Assembly (NCBI GenBank): GCA_003559585.1
Contig: PWKX01000187.1
Location: 1 to 20,502, forward strand
DNA from: Mollicutes bacterium
GTDB taxonomy: Bacteria; Bacillota_I; Bacilli_A; Izemoplasmatales; Izemoplasmataceae
Direction of reading: 5' to 3'
DNA: 20,502 nucleotides
Shown one piece after another: positions 1 through 7,847 of the stretch. Positions within the stretch are counted from its first letter, which is position 1; the number at the start of each line of letters is the position of its first letter. Under the pieces are notes generated by a model that ran no database searches, had not been told where the DNA came from, and saw only the letters and a program-made list of their open reading frames with translations. Position numbers and translations under genes: made by a program.

Positions 1-817
1 AAACATCACCTGCCATTGATTTAACAATATCTATGATTTTTGCGTCGCCTTGTGAGGTTGTTTGTGAAAGGCCACGAATCAATATTGCCTCCGTGTTAAA
101 TAACCCAGCTACAATAAAAAAAGCAGCTTGTGAATAATCCCCTTCAATTGTTTTATTGACAGGTTTATACGTCTGAGAGCCTTTAACAGTATACCCCTTA
201 TTATGTGTGGCCACATTTACCCCGAAATCCTTAAGGGTATCCACGGTTAAATCAACATAAGATTTTGATTCAAACGGTCCTTCAATCGTGATCGTTGAAT
301 CCTGTTTTAAAATAGGCGTTGCCAACAATAAGCCTGTGATAAACTGAGAAGAAACATCACCTCTTATCTTAAAGTGACCACCTTGAAGTGGCCCTTTAAC
401 ACTAAGCGGTAACCAAGCATCTTTCGGTGTTTTAAACGTGATATTTGTTTGATCAAATAGCCGCTCATACACATCTAATGGACGGTGTGGTAATCTATGT
501 TCACCTTCAAAACAAACCTTCTCAGACTGAACAAGTGCCACCGGTATTAAAAATCTTAAAGTAGAACCTGATGCTTTGGCATTGATGTGCGCCGATTGAT
601 TTAGATGCAGTGGACCTTTGACATAAGGTAAATCAATGCTAGCGCCTAAAGTTTTTAAAGCCGTGATTGTGGCTTTAATATCATCGCTATCCATGAGATT
701 GTGCAAGGTCGAGGTGCCATTTGATAGGGCTGCACTGATTAAATAACGATGAGATAATGATTTTGATGCGATGATGTTTACATGACCCTTTAAAGGTGTG
801 CCCTTAATCAAAAGCAT
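1..817 (-). CDS. aroA: EPSP synthase (3-phosphoshikimate 1-carboxyvinyltransferase), C-terminus outside window
   Basis: This enzyme transfers the enolpyruvyl group of PEP to shikimate-3-phosphate, the sixth step of the shikimate pathway, in the cytoplasm. About 272 codons are visible with no stop before the window edge (full-length enzymes are about 420-440 residues). Recognisable family motifs are SKSLSHRYLI near the N-terminus, ASGSTLRFLIP around residue 85, GDVSSQFITGLLLA around residue 160, and EGDYSQAAFF around residue 230. The S-G-S-T-L-R form replaces the N-A-G-T form of enteric enzymes and is seen in other Gram-positive AroA proteins. The chosen start is ATG at 817, which overlaps the end of aroB by 14 bases in another frame and has GGCGGTGG a few bases upstream. 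A TTG at 811 in the same frame is a weaker alternative. It is the fourth gene of the aroF-tyrA-aroB-aroA operon. Confidence 0.93.
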   Translation of the reverse strand, partial: MLLIKGTPLKGHVNIIASKSLSHRYLISAALSNGTSTLHNLMDSDDIKATITALKTLGASIDLPYVKGPLHLNQSAHINAKASGSTLRFLIPVALVQSEKVCFEGEHRLPHRPLDVYERLFDQTNITFKTPKDAWLPLSVKGPLQGGHFKIRGDVSSQFITGLLLATPILKQDSTITIEGPFESKSYVDLTVDTLKDFGVNVATHNKGYTVKGSQTYKPVNKTIEGDYSQAAFFIVAGLFNTEAILIRGLSQTTSQGDAKIIDIVKSMAGDV

Positions 818-1820
818 GCATAACCACCGCCAAATCTAGTGATTTAATCGTCGCTTCACCAAGTGATCTTAAAAATACAAACTTAATGGTCGTGCCTTTT
901 ATTTTTTTATCGTGTTGTAAATAAGGCATGACCTCATTTAAAGGCGGTATCTTTTGAGAAATGAGTGCTTTGGTTTGAAAACAACCCTCTACATCTTTTA
1001 AAAGATCAATCCCATGTTCGTTACATTTCACACCCAATTTCAACGCAACAATCATGCCCATCGCCACCGCCTCACCGTGGGTGATGCTGTAGTTAAAATA
1101 TTGTTCAATCGCATGGCCAAATGTATGGCCAAAATTAAGAAGATGGCGCGTATGGGTATCAAAAAAATCTTGTTCAACCACCGCTTTTTTTATTAAGATA
1201 GCTGTTTTGATGGTATCAGCTGTGATGGCATCTGTCTTTTTTAACTGTTGATAAAACAAAGCGTCTTTAATCAAGGCAGCTTTGATGATTTCAACCGTGC
1301 CACTTTTTATTTCACGTGCTGGTAAGGTTTTTAAAAACATAGGATCAATCATCACGTGTTTAGGTTCGTGAAACGCCCCAATTAAATTTTTCCCTTCAGG
1401 CAAATTAAGTGCGGTTTTTCCACCAATAGAACTATCAACCATCGACAATAAGGTCGTTGGGATATGCACATAGGACATGCCTCTAAATAATGAAGCAGCG
1501 ATAAAACCTGTTAAATCACCAATCACCCCACCACCTAAGCCGATAATGATATCGGTTTTAACGATGTTTTTTTTAACCAGTGTGCTTAATACCCTTTGGT
1601 AAGTTGATACGGATTTAGAGGTTTCACCCTTCTCAACAACAACAAACGGTGTGTCTTGTTTGAATACGGATACAATGTCTTGTTTATATAAATCATACAC
1701 CGTTTCATCAACCACCACAAAGACACGCTGATTTTTATCAACATGAAGCACATCAAAGAGTCGTTTGAACACACCGTGTTCAATATGAATATCGTAAGAT
1801 TTGGTTTTAATGATGTCCAT
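804..1820 (-). CDS. aroB: 3-dehydroquinate synthase
   Basis: This NAD- and metal-dependent enzyme converts DAHP to 3-dehydroquinate, the second step of the shikimate pathway. The 338 residues are a normal length. The glycine-rich NAD region GLGGGVIGDLTGFIA lies at about residues 94-108. IPTTLLSMVDSSIGGKTA at about 120-137 and the lysine in PEGKNLIGAF at 144 follow. The expected metal ligands are present: Glu177 in GTVEIIK, His232 in NFGHTFGHA and His248 in THGEA. The start ATG overlaps the 3' end of tyrA by 14 bases, which suggests translational coupling. No key residue is missing, so it should be active. Confidence 0.96.
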   Translation of the reverse strand: MDIIKTKSYDIHIEHGVFKRLFDVLHVDKNQRVFVVVDETVYDLYKQDIVSVFKQDTPFVVVEKGETSKSVSTYQRVLSTLVKKNIVKTDIIIGLGGGVIGDLTGFIAASLFRGMSYVHIPTTLLSMVDSSIGGKTALNLPEGKNLIGAFHEPKHVMIDPMFLKTLPAREIKSGTVEIIKAALIKDALFYQQLKKTDAITADTIKTAILIKKAVVEQDFFDTHTRHLLNFGHTFGHAIEQYFNYSITHGEAVAMGMIVALKLGVKCNEHGIDLLKDVEGCFQTKALISQKIPPLNEVMPYLQHDKKIKGTTIKFVFLRSLGEATIKSLDLAVVMHAFD

Positions 1821-2634
1821 AGTTATCCCTCTTTTGTTTCACAGAACGCATCCATTTTTCCAAGGTTCTTTCATCGTTTTTTTCAAGCATCGCCTTAACG
1901 TGTTTTAAACTGCTGATACAGCGATCGATATTTTCTACTAATGCATCCTTATTTTCTAAAAACAACTCAGACCATAGCGTTTCGTTAATTGAAGCAACGC
2001 GTGTTAAATCACGGTAAGAATTACCAGTAAAGCGCATCACATTATTTTCCTGGTTGATATCGATTAAATTCATCGCTAAAACATGTGGTAACTGTGAGGT
2101 ATGGGCAATAAGTGCATCGTGGTGTTTGGCGTTGGTGTAGGTGATGGTTGAAAAACCCAAATCATGCAGTAGCTTTTCAAATGTCGTTTTGTGATGTTGT
2201 TTGGCTTTTGGTGTGTCAATGACAATCACGTTTTTACCTTCAAATAAGGTGGCATCAAGCGCTTCATAGCCCGGGGTTGCTTTGCCGGCCATCGGATGAT
2301 GTGACATATAGATTATATCGTGTCTCAACAATGAAGCCAATGATTGTAACACCGTTTGTTTAACGCCGCTAACGTCAGTGAAAATCGCATTGGGCTTAAA
2401 GTGATGTTGATGGGCTTTCACAAACGCCGCTGTGGCTTTTGGATAAAGCGCTGATATGATGAGATCTGCTTTTGGTAGTGCTGTGAGTGATGTACTAATA
2501 CAAACGCCATCATCCACAGCTTTTTGATTGATTGTACGATTGATATCATAACCGTATACATCGTATTTTTTTTGCGTCAAACAAGCAGCATATGATGCAC
2601 CAATTAAGCCTAGACCAACAATGAAAACCGTCAT
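1807..2634 (-). CDS. tyrA: Prephenate dehydrogenase (tyrosine branch)
   Basis: The product oxidatively decarboxylates prephenate to 4-hydroxyphenylpyruvate, the committed step towards tyrosine. It has an N-terminal Rossmann motif, VGLGLIGASYA (residues 6-16). The conserved SHHPMAGKATPG block at 111-122 holds the catalytic His. SQLPH at 180-184 is also typical of the family. At 275 residues it is the short single-function form: there is no chorismate mutase fusion and no C-terminal ACT domain, so feedback control probably acts elsewhere (see aroF and the attenuator). The ATG overlaps the aroF stop in an ATGA arrangement. The presence of a Tyr-branch gene directly behind aroF matches the Tyr codons in the leader peptide. 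Confidence 0.93.
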   Translation of the reverse strand: MTVFIVGLGLIGASYAACLTQKKYDVYGYDINRTINQKAVDDGVCISTSLTALPKADLIISALYPKATAAFVKAHQHHFKPNAIFTDVSGVKQTVLQSLASLLRHDIIYMSHHPMAGKATPGYEALDATLFEGKNVIVIDTPKAKQHHKTTFEKLLHDLGFSTITYTNAKHHDALIAHTSQLPHVLAMNLIDINQENNVMRFTGNSYRDLTRVASINETLWSELFLENKDALVENIDRCISSLKHVKAMLEKNDERTLEKWMRSVKQKRDNYGHH

Positions 2635-3650
2635 TTTAGTGGCCTATTTAATGCGTTTGATAAATGATGTAATTGTGTCATCATGCTTTCAAAAGTATCA
2701 AATTTTAACGATTGTGCGCCATCAGATAAAGCTGTTTCAGGGTTATGGTGAACCTCAACCATTAAGCCATGTGCTCCTACGGCTAAGGCAGCTTTTGATA
2801 AATCTTCAATCATGTGCCAACGGCCTGCTGCATGAGACGGGTCGATGATGATTGGTAGGTGAGATAGATGTTTAACCGCAAGCACACTTGAGATATCAAG
2901 GGTGTTTCTCGTATATGTTTCAAAAGTGCGAATGCCTCTTTCAGCTAAAATAACCTCAGCATTACCATGGTGAATGATATACTCAGCGCTCATCAACCAC
3001 TCTTCAATCGTCGCTGATAAACCACGTTTCAACATGATTGGTCTTTTTGCTTTGCCTAGTGCTTTTAATAAATCAAAGTTTTGCATGTTTCTAGCGCCAA
3101 CTTGGATAATATCGGTATACGTATTAAACACCTCTAAATGTTCAGCACTTGGTATTTCACTAATCACACTCATACCATACTTATCTGCCACACGTCTCAT
3201 GATTTTAAGTCCTTCAACTTCTAACCCTTGAAAAGTATATGGTGAGGTTCTTGGTTTAAAGGCACCTCCCCTTAATACTTTAACGCCCTGTTCACTTAAA
3301 AACTTAGCGGTTAAATCAAGTTGGGCTTCACTCTCAACGCTACAAGGTCCAGCGATCATCACGGGATGATTACCCCCAATCATGAGGTCTTTATTGATGG
3401 TGATGATGGTGTCTTCTTCTTTAAATGTTCGTGAGGCTTGTTTGAACGGGCTTTGAACTCTAATGACTTGTTCAACCCCTTCATATGCTTTCACATCATG
3501 AATATCAAGACTAGCAGTATCACCAATGACACCAAAGATTTTAACGGTGTCACTACTGACATCGCGGATTTTAAATTTTTTCGCTTCTAAAGCTTTGATG
3601 AGATGTTCGTAATCTTGTTGGGTTGCTTTCTTGTGCATTTTAACAATCAT
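2631..3650 (-). CDS. aroF: DAHP synthase, AroF/AroA-beta type with N-terminal regulatory domain
   Basis: This enzyme condenses PEP and erythrose-4-phosphate to DAHP, the entry step of aromatic biosynthesis. The first 70-80 residues look like the ferredoxin-like regulatory domain known from the Thermotoga maritima enzyme. The TIM barrel follows, with GPCSVE at 101-106, KPRTSPY at 132-138, QVGARNMQNF, MLKRG, ERGIRTFETYTRNTLDI and DPSHAAGR. In that family the N-terminal domain mediates tyrosine or phenylalanine inhibition; that role here is an inference. The start is set at ATG 3650 (MIVKMHKKAT, matching the family N-terminus), with AGGAG at 3661-3665. The open frame extends upstream to 3704, but that stretch lies inside the attenuator hairpin and is not taken as coding. 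It is the first enzyme gene of the operon. Confidence 0.95.
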   Translation of the reverse strand: MIVKMHKKATQQDYEHLIKALEAKKFKIRDVSSDTVKIFGVIGDTASLDIHDVKAYEGVEQVIRVQSPFKQASRTFKEEDTIITINKDLMIGGNHPVMIAGPCSVESEAQLDLTAKFLSEQGVKVLRGGAFKPRTSPYTFQGLEVEGLKIMRRVADKYGMSVISEIPSAEHLEVFNTYTDIIQVGARNMQNFDLLKALGKAKRPIMLKRGLSATIEEWLMSAEYIIHHGNAEVILAERGIRTFETYTRNTLDISSVLAVKHLSHLPIIIDPSHAAGRWHMIEDLSKAALAVGAHGLMVEVHHNPETALSDGAQSLKFDTFESMMTQLHHLSNALNRPLK

Positions 3651-3673
3651 GATTGACACGCTCCTATTAGTTT

Positions 3674-3710
3674 GTAATAAAAAAAACCTATGGGGATAAC
3701 CCATAGGTTT
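3674..3710 (-). terminator. Intrinsic terminator of the aroF attenuator
   Basis: On the minus strand an 11-bp perfect stem (AAACCTATGGG with CCCATAGGTTT, plus-strand arms 3684-3694 and 3700-3710) with a 5-base loop is followed directly by a run of six T, then ATTAC. It sits between the leader peptide and aroF, about 34 bases before the aroF start codon. No other coding gene lies upstream in this direction, so its position fits premature termination of the leader transcript rather than the end of a gene. Confidence 0.88.
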
Positions 3711-3759
3711 GTAAAAAACATCTTGTATTGGTCATTCCCTTATGCGAAAAAGGACTGCC

Positions 3760-3816
3760 TTAGCATTCCCTTTGTGTGACCGATGAATAATAATATGCAG
3801 TTGTACATGTCTTCAT
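3760..3816 (-). CDS. Tyr-rich leader peptide of the aromatic operon
   Basis: This 18-codon ORF starts with ATG at 3816, has GAGGTG at 3821-3826 as ribosome binding site, and ends in TAA. The peptide is MKTCTTAYYYSSVTQREC. Three consecutive TAT (Tyr) codons occupy positions 8-10, and the ORF ends about 50 bases before a strong terminator in front of a Tyr-pathway operon. This is the layout of classic amino acid leader peptides (trpL, pheL, hisL). Their role is to report charged tRNA levels through ribosome stalling; the peptide itself is not expected to function. The call rests on arrangement and composition, not on a known family. Confidence 0.75.
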   Translation of the reverse strand: MKTCTTAYYYSSVTQREC

Positions 3817-4021
3817 GGCACACCTCATAAGTTTTTTCGACTTGCATAAAGCTTATCATATCTTTTTATCAATTGCAAGCATATCTAATTATTTCAAGCA
3901 AAGGGGTATTTTTTCTGTTTATTGAAAAAGACATTCATTATTTATATGATTAAATGGTGTGTTTCTGGCTTTATATAAACGCTTTCATGCTTTTTTAAAG
4001 CGATGGACACGGTTTGTGTTA

Positions 4022-4051
4022 TTGTGAAGTCTAACGTAAAGTATATATGAT
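4022..4051 (+). promoter_or_regulatory. Candidate sigma-A promoter for the lipoprotein/glycosidase pair
   Basis: TTGTGA (4022-4027) and TATGAT (4046-4051) are 18 bases apart. A start about seven bases later would leave a very short leader before the AAGGAGG at 4062-4068. The intergenic region 3860-4020 shows nothing else I recognise beyond AT-rich sequence. Confidence 0.45.
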
Positions 4052-4073
4052 AACAAATTTCAAGGAGGAAGAT

Positions 4074-4784
4074 ATGAAACGGTTTAGCTTAGCCTTTGTA
4101 TTGATGTTGTTGTTTGCCTTGGCTGCGTGTGGTGACCAAACCACCCCAGATGATAATGGCGATGACAATGGTAATGGTGGCAATGACGATGATCAAGATA
4201 TTGTAGAAACATGTGAAGAAAATCAAATTGAAGTTGATGGTGAATGCATCACACTAAATGCGATTGAAATGCGACGATATGATACGTTTAACAACATGCA
4301 AGAAGTAAACAACTACCGACTTATCACCACGATTGAACTCGGTGATGAGACTGAAAGTTTTACCTTGTTATGGGATGATCAGATCACTAAAATTAGTGAT
4401 GATAATGAAGATGTTTATTATGTTCGGGATGGTGATATTTGTGAAGAAATAACTGTCCAAGGTACTGTTAAAAACACAGTAAATGTTGATTGTCAAGATC
4501 AAAGCCAAAATCAGATTTTTTATACAGCATTTGAGTATGATTGGTTTAAAACTGAAGATGGCACCGGTCTTTTGATTGATGAACACCTATCCTTTGTTGA
4601 AGAAGCTTTAAACTTTGATGATATGTGGGCACTTGAACGCTTAAGCTTAGATGTCTCACAACTCATGATCAACCAAATGGTTCTCTTATTTGTCGCAGAT
4701 GAAGAAACGATGACCATCACATTTGAGTTTGAAGATTATGGTGATGTGAGCATAACATTACCTGAAATGGCGGTGTCAGAATGA
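4074..4784 (+). CDS. Acidic lipoprotein of unknown function
   Basis: The 236-residue product begins with a lipoprotein signal peptide ending in the lipobox LAAC, with the lipidated Cys at position 19. A flexible linker very rich in Asp, Asn and Gly follows at about residues 24-45. The remaining part is acidic and looks like a mixed alpha/beta domain with no motif I recognise. The start ATG 4074 has AAGGAGG six bases upstream and gives a normal signal peptide; a further upstream start at 4047 would disrupt it and is rejected. The stop overlaps the start of the next gene (ATGA), so the two are almost certainly cotranscribed and may work on the same extracellular substrate. The protein should be anchored to the outer face of the membrane. 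Confidence 0.85.
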   Translation: MKRFSLAFVLMLLFALAACGDQTTPDDNGDDNGNGGNDDDQDIVETCEENQIEVDGECITLNAIEMRRYDTFNNMQEVNNYRLITTIELGDETESFTLLWDDQITKISDDNEDVYYVRDGDICEEITVQGTVKNTVNVDCQDQSQNQIFYTAFEYDWFKTEDGTGLLIDEHLSFVEEALNFDDMWALERLSLDVSQLMINQMVLLFVADEETMTITFEFEDYGDVSITLPEMAVSE

Positions 4785-6322
4785 AAAAGTTGATGTTACT
4801 AACACTCGTATTAACAGCATTTATTTTAGCACCAGCAACTGGTGTTAAAGCCACATACCGGTTTGAAACCGATATTAGAACTTCTGAATTTTACACAAAT
4901 AACGTGCGACACATGTACATCGAAGGCATGCTTAACTATAACGGCGATTCGACCAAACAACGCATTAATTATTTTAGTGCCAACCCTTTGGTTCATGACG
5001 ACATTCATGTGGTTGTTGCCGATAACTATTTAGACTATAGTTGGGGAAATGGAACCCCATTTGTTTTAAAAGACAACATTCATGAAAGATATGATAACTT
5101 AGAAGTATTGGGTGGTGTGAATGGTGATTTTTATGACACCAGTAACGGCATGCCAATCGGTGCTTTCATAAAAGATTTTAGAGTTTTACATAATGGCATT
5201 GCATCACGTCACATTGTCGGGTTTAAAGATTCAGGTGAAACCATCATAGGCGTACCTGAATTTGCAGGACATGAACTTGTGATTTTTGACCGCGATGGCG
5301 ATATTCGTAATAAAATAAACATTGATGGTATTAATCAAATGCCTGCAAACGATGAAGCCATCACTGCTTATTTCGCTGATAGTGAAACCACGTTACCTGA
5401 TGATGTCTATAAGATGATCATTTCAGCTGATTTAACGAAAATCGATGAGGGTGGTCGCTCACACTACGGCGAAGGAGCTTTATACAAAACCACTGAAGCA
5501 GCCTTTGATACTGACATGATTTATGTGGTCCTTGTTGGCGAGCCATTAAAAGATATCGATTATATTCATGAGGATGACACCTTGGTGGTACAACGTCAAA
5601 TCGTTGGTGATTTTGAAGGTGTTCGCTTTGCGTTAGGCGGCAATCAGATGCTGGTTGAAAACGGTGAGCCCACTGATTACTGGCACTCAAGACCATTCCG
5701 TCATCCTAGAACAGCTGTTGGTGTTAAAGAAGATGGCACGGTGTTTTTCTTAGCGGTCGATGGTCGTGATTATCCTGAGTTTGTACCAGGCATTCGTTTA
5801 TCAGAACTTGGTGAACTTATGGCTGAACTGGGTGCTGTGACTGCTTTAAATTTAGATGGCGGTGGAAGTACAGGCATGATCATTAGAAATCATGATTTAG
5901 AATATGATTATGTTAACTACCCTTCTGATGGACGCGTTCGTCCTGTCACCAATGGTGCCTTCTTTGTACAAGGTTCACTTGACAACGCACCCGTTCATTT
6001 ACCATTCCCAGATGAACGCGAAACCTTAAGCTCACCACAAAATATTTTCATCGATGGTAGAAACATTGTCTTCGATGATGTGGCACATGCTTCTGCTTAT
6101 GAAATCATTGTTAACGGTCAAACATATCGCTCTTTAACACCGATGTTAGATGTTGACTTAGAAACTGGCCTAAATAACATTTCTGTACGAGCAATCGGTG
6201 ATTATGAGGACTATAAAAACTCTGATTTCACAGAGGATATCACCTATACAGTTTATAACGAACCTGTTAAAGACGTCTTGAACAGATTAAAAGATATGGC
6301 AAGAAACTTGCTGAGTGAGTAA
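4781..6322 (+). CDS. Secreted phosphodiester glycosidase (NAGPA domain) protein
   Basis: The N-terminus is a signal peptide (MKKLMLLTLVLTAFILAPATGVKA) without lipobox, so the protein is exported. Residues of about 100-400 match the phosphodiester glycosidase family (related to human uncovering enzyme NAGPA and to bacterial proteins linked to exopolysaccharide): NGDFYDTSNGMPIG at 114-127, RHPRTAVGV at 307-315, NLDGGGST at 357-364 and RPVTNGAFF at 387-395. The last 100 residues resemble an Ig or fibronectin-III-like domain. Family members act on glycan-phosphodiester bonds; the substrate here is unknown, with wall polymers or modified glycans plausible. The gene overlaps the lipoprotein gene by four bases and ends at a strong bidirectional terminator. 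Confidence 0.85.
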   Translation: MKKLMLLTLVLTAFILAPATGVKATYRFETDIRTSEFYTNNVRHMYIEGMLNYNGDSTKQRINYFSANPLVHDDIHVVVADNYLDYSWGNGTPFVLKDNIHERYDNLEVLGGVNGDFYDTSNGMPIGAFIKDFRVLHNGIASRHIVGFKDSGETIIGVPEFAGHELVIFDRDGDIRNKINIDGINQMPANDEAITAYFADSETTLPDDVYKMIISADLTKIDEGGRSHYGEGALYKTTEAAFDTDMIYVVLVGEPLKDIDYIHEDDTLVVQRQIVGDFEGVRFALGGNQMLVENGEPTDYWHSRPFRHPRTAVGVKEDGTVFFLAVDGRDYPEFVPGIRLSELGELMAELGAVTALNLDGGGSTGMIIRNHDLEYDYVNYPSDGRVRPVTNGAFFVQGSLDNAPVHLPFPDERETLSSPQNIFIDGRNIVFDDVAHASAYEIIVNGQTYRSLTPMLDVDLETGLNNISVRAIGDYEDYKNSDFTEDITYTVYNEPVKDVLNRLKDMARNLLSE

Positions 6323-6325
6323 CTA

Positions 6326-6361
6326 AAAAATGAACTTATCGAATATGATAAGTTCATTTTT
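6326..6361. terminator. Bidirectional intrinsic terminator
   Basis: The arms AAAAATGAACTTATC (6326-6340) and GATAAGTTCATTTTT (6347-6361) enclose a 6-base loop, with A and T runs on the two sides. It lies between convergent genes, the glycosidase (plus) and the acetyltransferase (minus), and overlaps the 3' end of the latter. Confidence 0.88.
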
Positions 6362-6821
6362 TTATCGGTTTCATCATCACTTGACAAGGGTTATCTTTAC
6401 CGAAAATGGCATCGTTTTGATAAAAATCAATAAAGCCTTGTTTTAAGTAAAACTGTCTTGTTAAAAGGTAATGTTGATCGTTAGCTTTTTCTGCTAGGGT
6501 CAGTACCATCAAGTAATCGTAACCGTGTTCTAAGGCATAAGCTTCAGCTGTTTTTTGCAAAAGCGAGCCTACCCCTTGGTGATGCCACTTGCGTTTAACC
6601 CCCAAAACGTACAAATCAAGCACACGCTCGTTTTCTTCTTTAAGGGCATAAAAACCAACTGGTTCGTCTTGATTAAACGCGACAAAAAACGGACAGGATT
6701 TAACCCCTTCGACATAATCGTTGATCGCTGCTTCGATGCCAAACCATGCTGGTAAATCTGCTAAAATCATCCGTGTGATTTGTTGTTTATCCTTGGCATC
6801 TGTTATGGCTTTGATTCGCAT
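6354..6821 (-). CDS. GNAT family N-acetyltransferase
   Basis: This 155-residue single-domain protein matches the GNAT fold: beta strands FFVAFNQDEPVGFYALK (45-61), then LDLYVLGVKRKWHHQGVGSLLQ (69-89) containing the acetyl-CoA pyrophosphate-binding Q-G-V-G turn, and the late FYLKQGF motif. WFGIEAAINDYVEGV near residue 27 resembles a subgroup of Gram-positive GNAT proteins of unknown substrate. The start ATG has AGGAGG at 6826-6831. It overlaps the end of the upstream DUF2161-like gene by 19 bases, so the two are probably translated from one mRNA. Its acceptor cannot be inferred. Confidence 0.9.
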   Translation of the reverse strand: MRIKAITDAKDKQQITRMILADLPAWFGIEAAINDYVEGVKSCPFFVAFNQDEPVGFYALKEENERVLDLYVLGVKRKWHHQGVGSLLQKTAEAYALEHGYDYLMVLTLAEKANDQHYLLTRQFYLKQGFIDFYQNDAIFGKDNPCQVMMKPIKK

Positions 6822-7510
6822 AATGCCTCCTGTTTAGATTGTAATATTTTAATGACATGTTGATAGTCTTTTAAGGCTTGATGGCCTGACTCAGATAGTT
6901 GATATAACCCACGGTCCAAACGTTTAAACCAACCATAGTAGTTGCGTTGGACAATTTGAACAGCCTTTTGTGTTAGGTGTTGCTTAAGTGCTTGTGTCGT
7001 TTTTTCACCGTCTTTTAAATAAAAGGCCGTCATGAGTGCTAATTCACGGTAAGCCGTGATGATTTTTGTTTGAGAAACACCGCCTTGATTGAGCGCGGTT
7101 TGTCTTAACATAAATTCTTCTTTTAGTGCTTGTTTTTTCTTTTTAATGATGGTTCGATCAAAGGGTTTAGGATCTTCAAGGATGGTGATGTGATTGTTAG
7201 TAGCATCCACCAACATTAACCCTAAATGACAGCGCCTTATGATATGTTGTTTGGCTTTAAACGCGGACCCTTGAAGGGCAGCATCTGATAGAGTCGGAAC
7301 AGCTAAGTAAACATACGGTGTAACCATTTGCCGTTTTAACCCTTGATCGATTAATTGAATGCTTAAAGAGGTTTTCATTTCCACAATCAAACATGTATCT
7401 TGTTTAAAAGCCACCACATCGGCGTCTTTTATTTCAGATTTAACATCAAACCCTTGCTGCATTAAATAGCTTTTAATTGTATGATAAAGTGCTGTTTCTC
7501 TCATAGACAT
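6803..7510 (-). CDS. DUF2161-like PD-(D/E)XK family protein
   Basis: The 235-residue product has an N-terminal nuclease-like core: a helix with Glu26 (KSEIKDADVVAFK), Asp31, and LIVEMKTS with Glu44 and Lys46, which fits the D-x(n)-E-x-K catalytic pattern of the PD-(D/E)XK superfamily. The arrangement, with DQGLKRQ following, matches my memory of DUF2161. The C-terminal half (residues 125-225) is basic and helical, and includes YGWFKRLDRGLYQLSESG, which reads like a winged-helix segment. The biochemical role of the family is not established. The start is taken at ATG 7510, seven bases after the upstream gene's stop; ATG 7504 is an equally possible start and neither has a strong ribosome binding site. 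Confidence 0.7.
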   Translation of the reverse strand: MSMRETALYHTIKSYLMQQGFDVKSEIKDADVVAFKQDTCLIVEMKTSLSIQLIDQGLKRQMVTPYVYLAVPTLSDAALQGSAFKAKQHIIRRCHLGLMLVDATNNHITILEDPKPFDRTIIKKKKQALKEEFMLRQTALNQGGVSQTKIITAYRELALMTAFYLKDGEKTTQALKQHLTQKAVQIVQRNYYGWFKRLDRGLYQLSESGHQALKDYQHVIKILQSKQEALCESKP

Positions 7511-7517
7511 CCATGAC

Positions 7518-7757
7518 TCACAGTTTTCTTAACAGCCAAATGAGTAAAACAGCCCCACCGATCGCAATCGCAAACCCTTCAAAAGTAAACGTTCTTAAAC
7601 TACCAATACCGAAAAGCGATGCAATCCAACCGCCTAATAACGATCCAACCAAACCAATGATGGTGTTTCTAATCAAACCTCTTCTTCTTACTTTCATGAT
7701 AAGGCTGGCAATCCAACCAACCAATAATCCAAAAATAATCCACGATAATATACCCAT
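7518..7757 (-). CDS. GlsB/YeaQ/YmgE family small membrane protein
   Basis: This 79-residue protein has three hydrophobic helices rich in small residues: MGILSWIIFGLLVGWIASLI, NTIIGLVGSLLGGWIASLFGIG and GFAIAIGGAVLLIWLL, with a basic loop KVRRRG between the first two. The G-x-L-x-G-W-I-A repeats are typical of the GlsB/YeaQ (transglycosylase-associated, general stress) family, whose mechanism is unknown. The start ATG 7757 is chosen because AGGAG lies seven to eight bases upstream; the open frame extends 12 codons further but lacks such a site. It leads the GlsB-DUF2161-GNAT unit. Confidence 0.85.
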   Translation of the reverse strand: MGILSWIIFGLLVGWIASLIMKVRRRGLIRNTIIGLVGSLLGGWIASLFGIGSLRTFTFEGFAIAIGGAVLLIWLLRKL

Positions 7758-7773
7758 AAGCGACTCCTTTTTT

Positions 7774-7801
7774 ATTTTATAAGATATTATCATAGTATCA
7801 A
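7774..7801 (-). promoter_or_regulatory. Candidate promoter of the GlsB-like gene
   Basis: On the minus strand TTGATA (plus 7796-7801) and TAAAAT (plus 7774-7779) are separated by 16 bases, just upstream of the AGGAG at about 7763-7768. Confidence 0.5.
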
Positions 7802-7847
7802 ATTTTAATCATTATCGCTATGCAAAGAAATAATATCATGAAAAAGA

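Larger units (their letters stand above)
3674..3826 (-). promoter_or_regulatory. Candidate ribosome-mediated tyrosine attenuator
   Basis: Reading the minus strand, the leader RNA offers competing pairings. Segment 1, GGTCA (plus 3777-3781), lies just past the Tyr codons and can pair with segment 2, TGACC (3730-3734). Adjacent to segment 2, CATAAGG (3738-3744) can pair, with one bulged A, with CCTATG (3702-3707), the 5' arm of the terminator. A ribosome stalled on Tyr codons would cover segment 1, freeing segment 2 to block the terminator. Free translation would allow the 1:2 pairing and termination. A 9-base direct repeat (AAGGGAATG in the RNA) occurs in both segments. The antiterminator helix is short, so this model is inference. 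A possible -10 box (TATGAT, 3855-3860) has no convincing -35. I saw no T-box sequence. Confidence 0.6.

Noticed and set aside
3651..3704. N-terminal extension of the DAHP synthase beginning at 3704
   Set aside because: The extension is translated from the terminator hairpin and lacks family similarity; ATG 3650 with AGGAG upstream matches the family N-terminus.
3660..3900. T-box riboswitch upstream of the aromatic operon
   Set aside because: I could not find the conserved T-box sequence (GGGUGGNACCGCG type) or a stem I specifier arrangement; the leader peptide explains the Tyr signal better.
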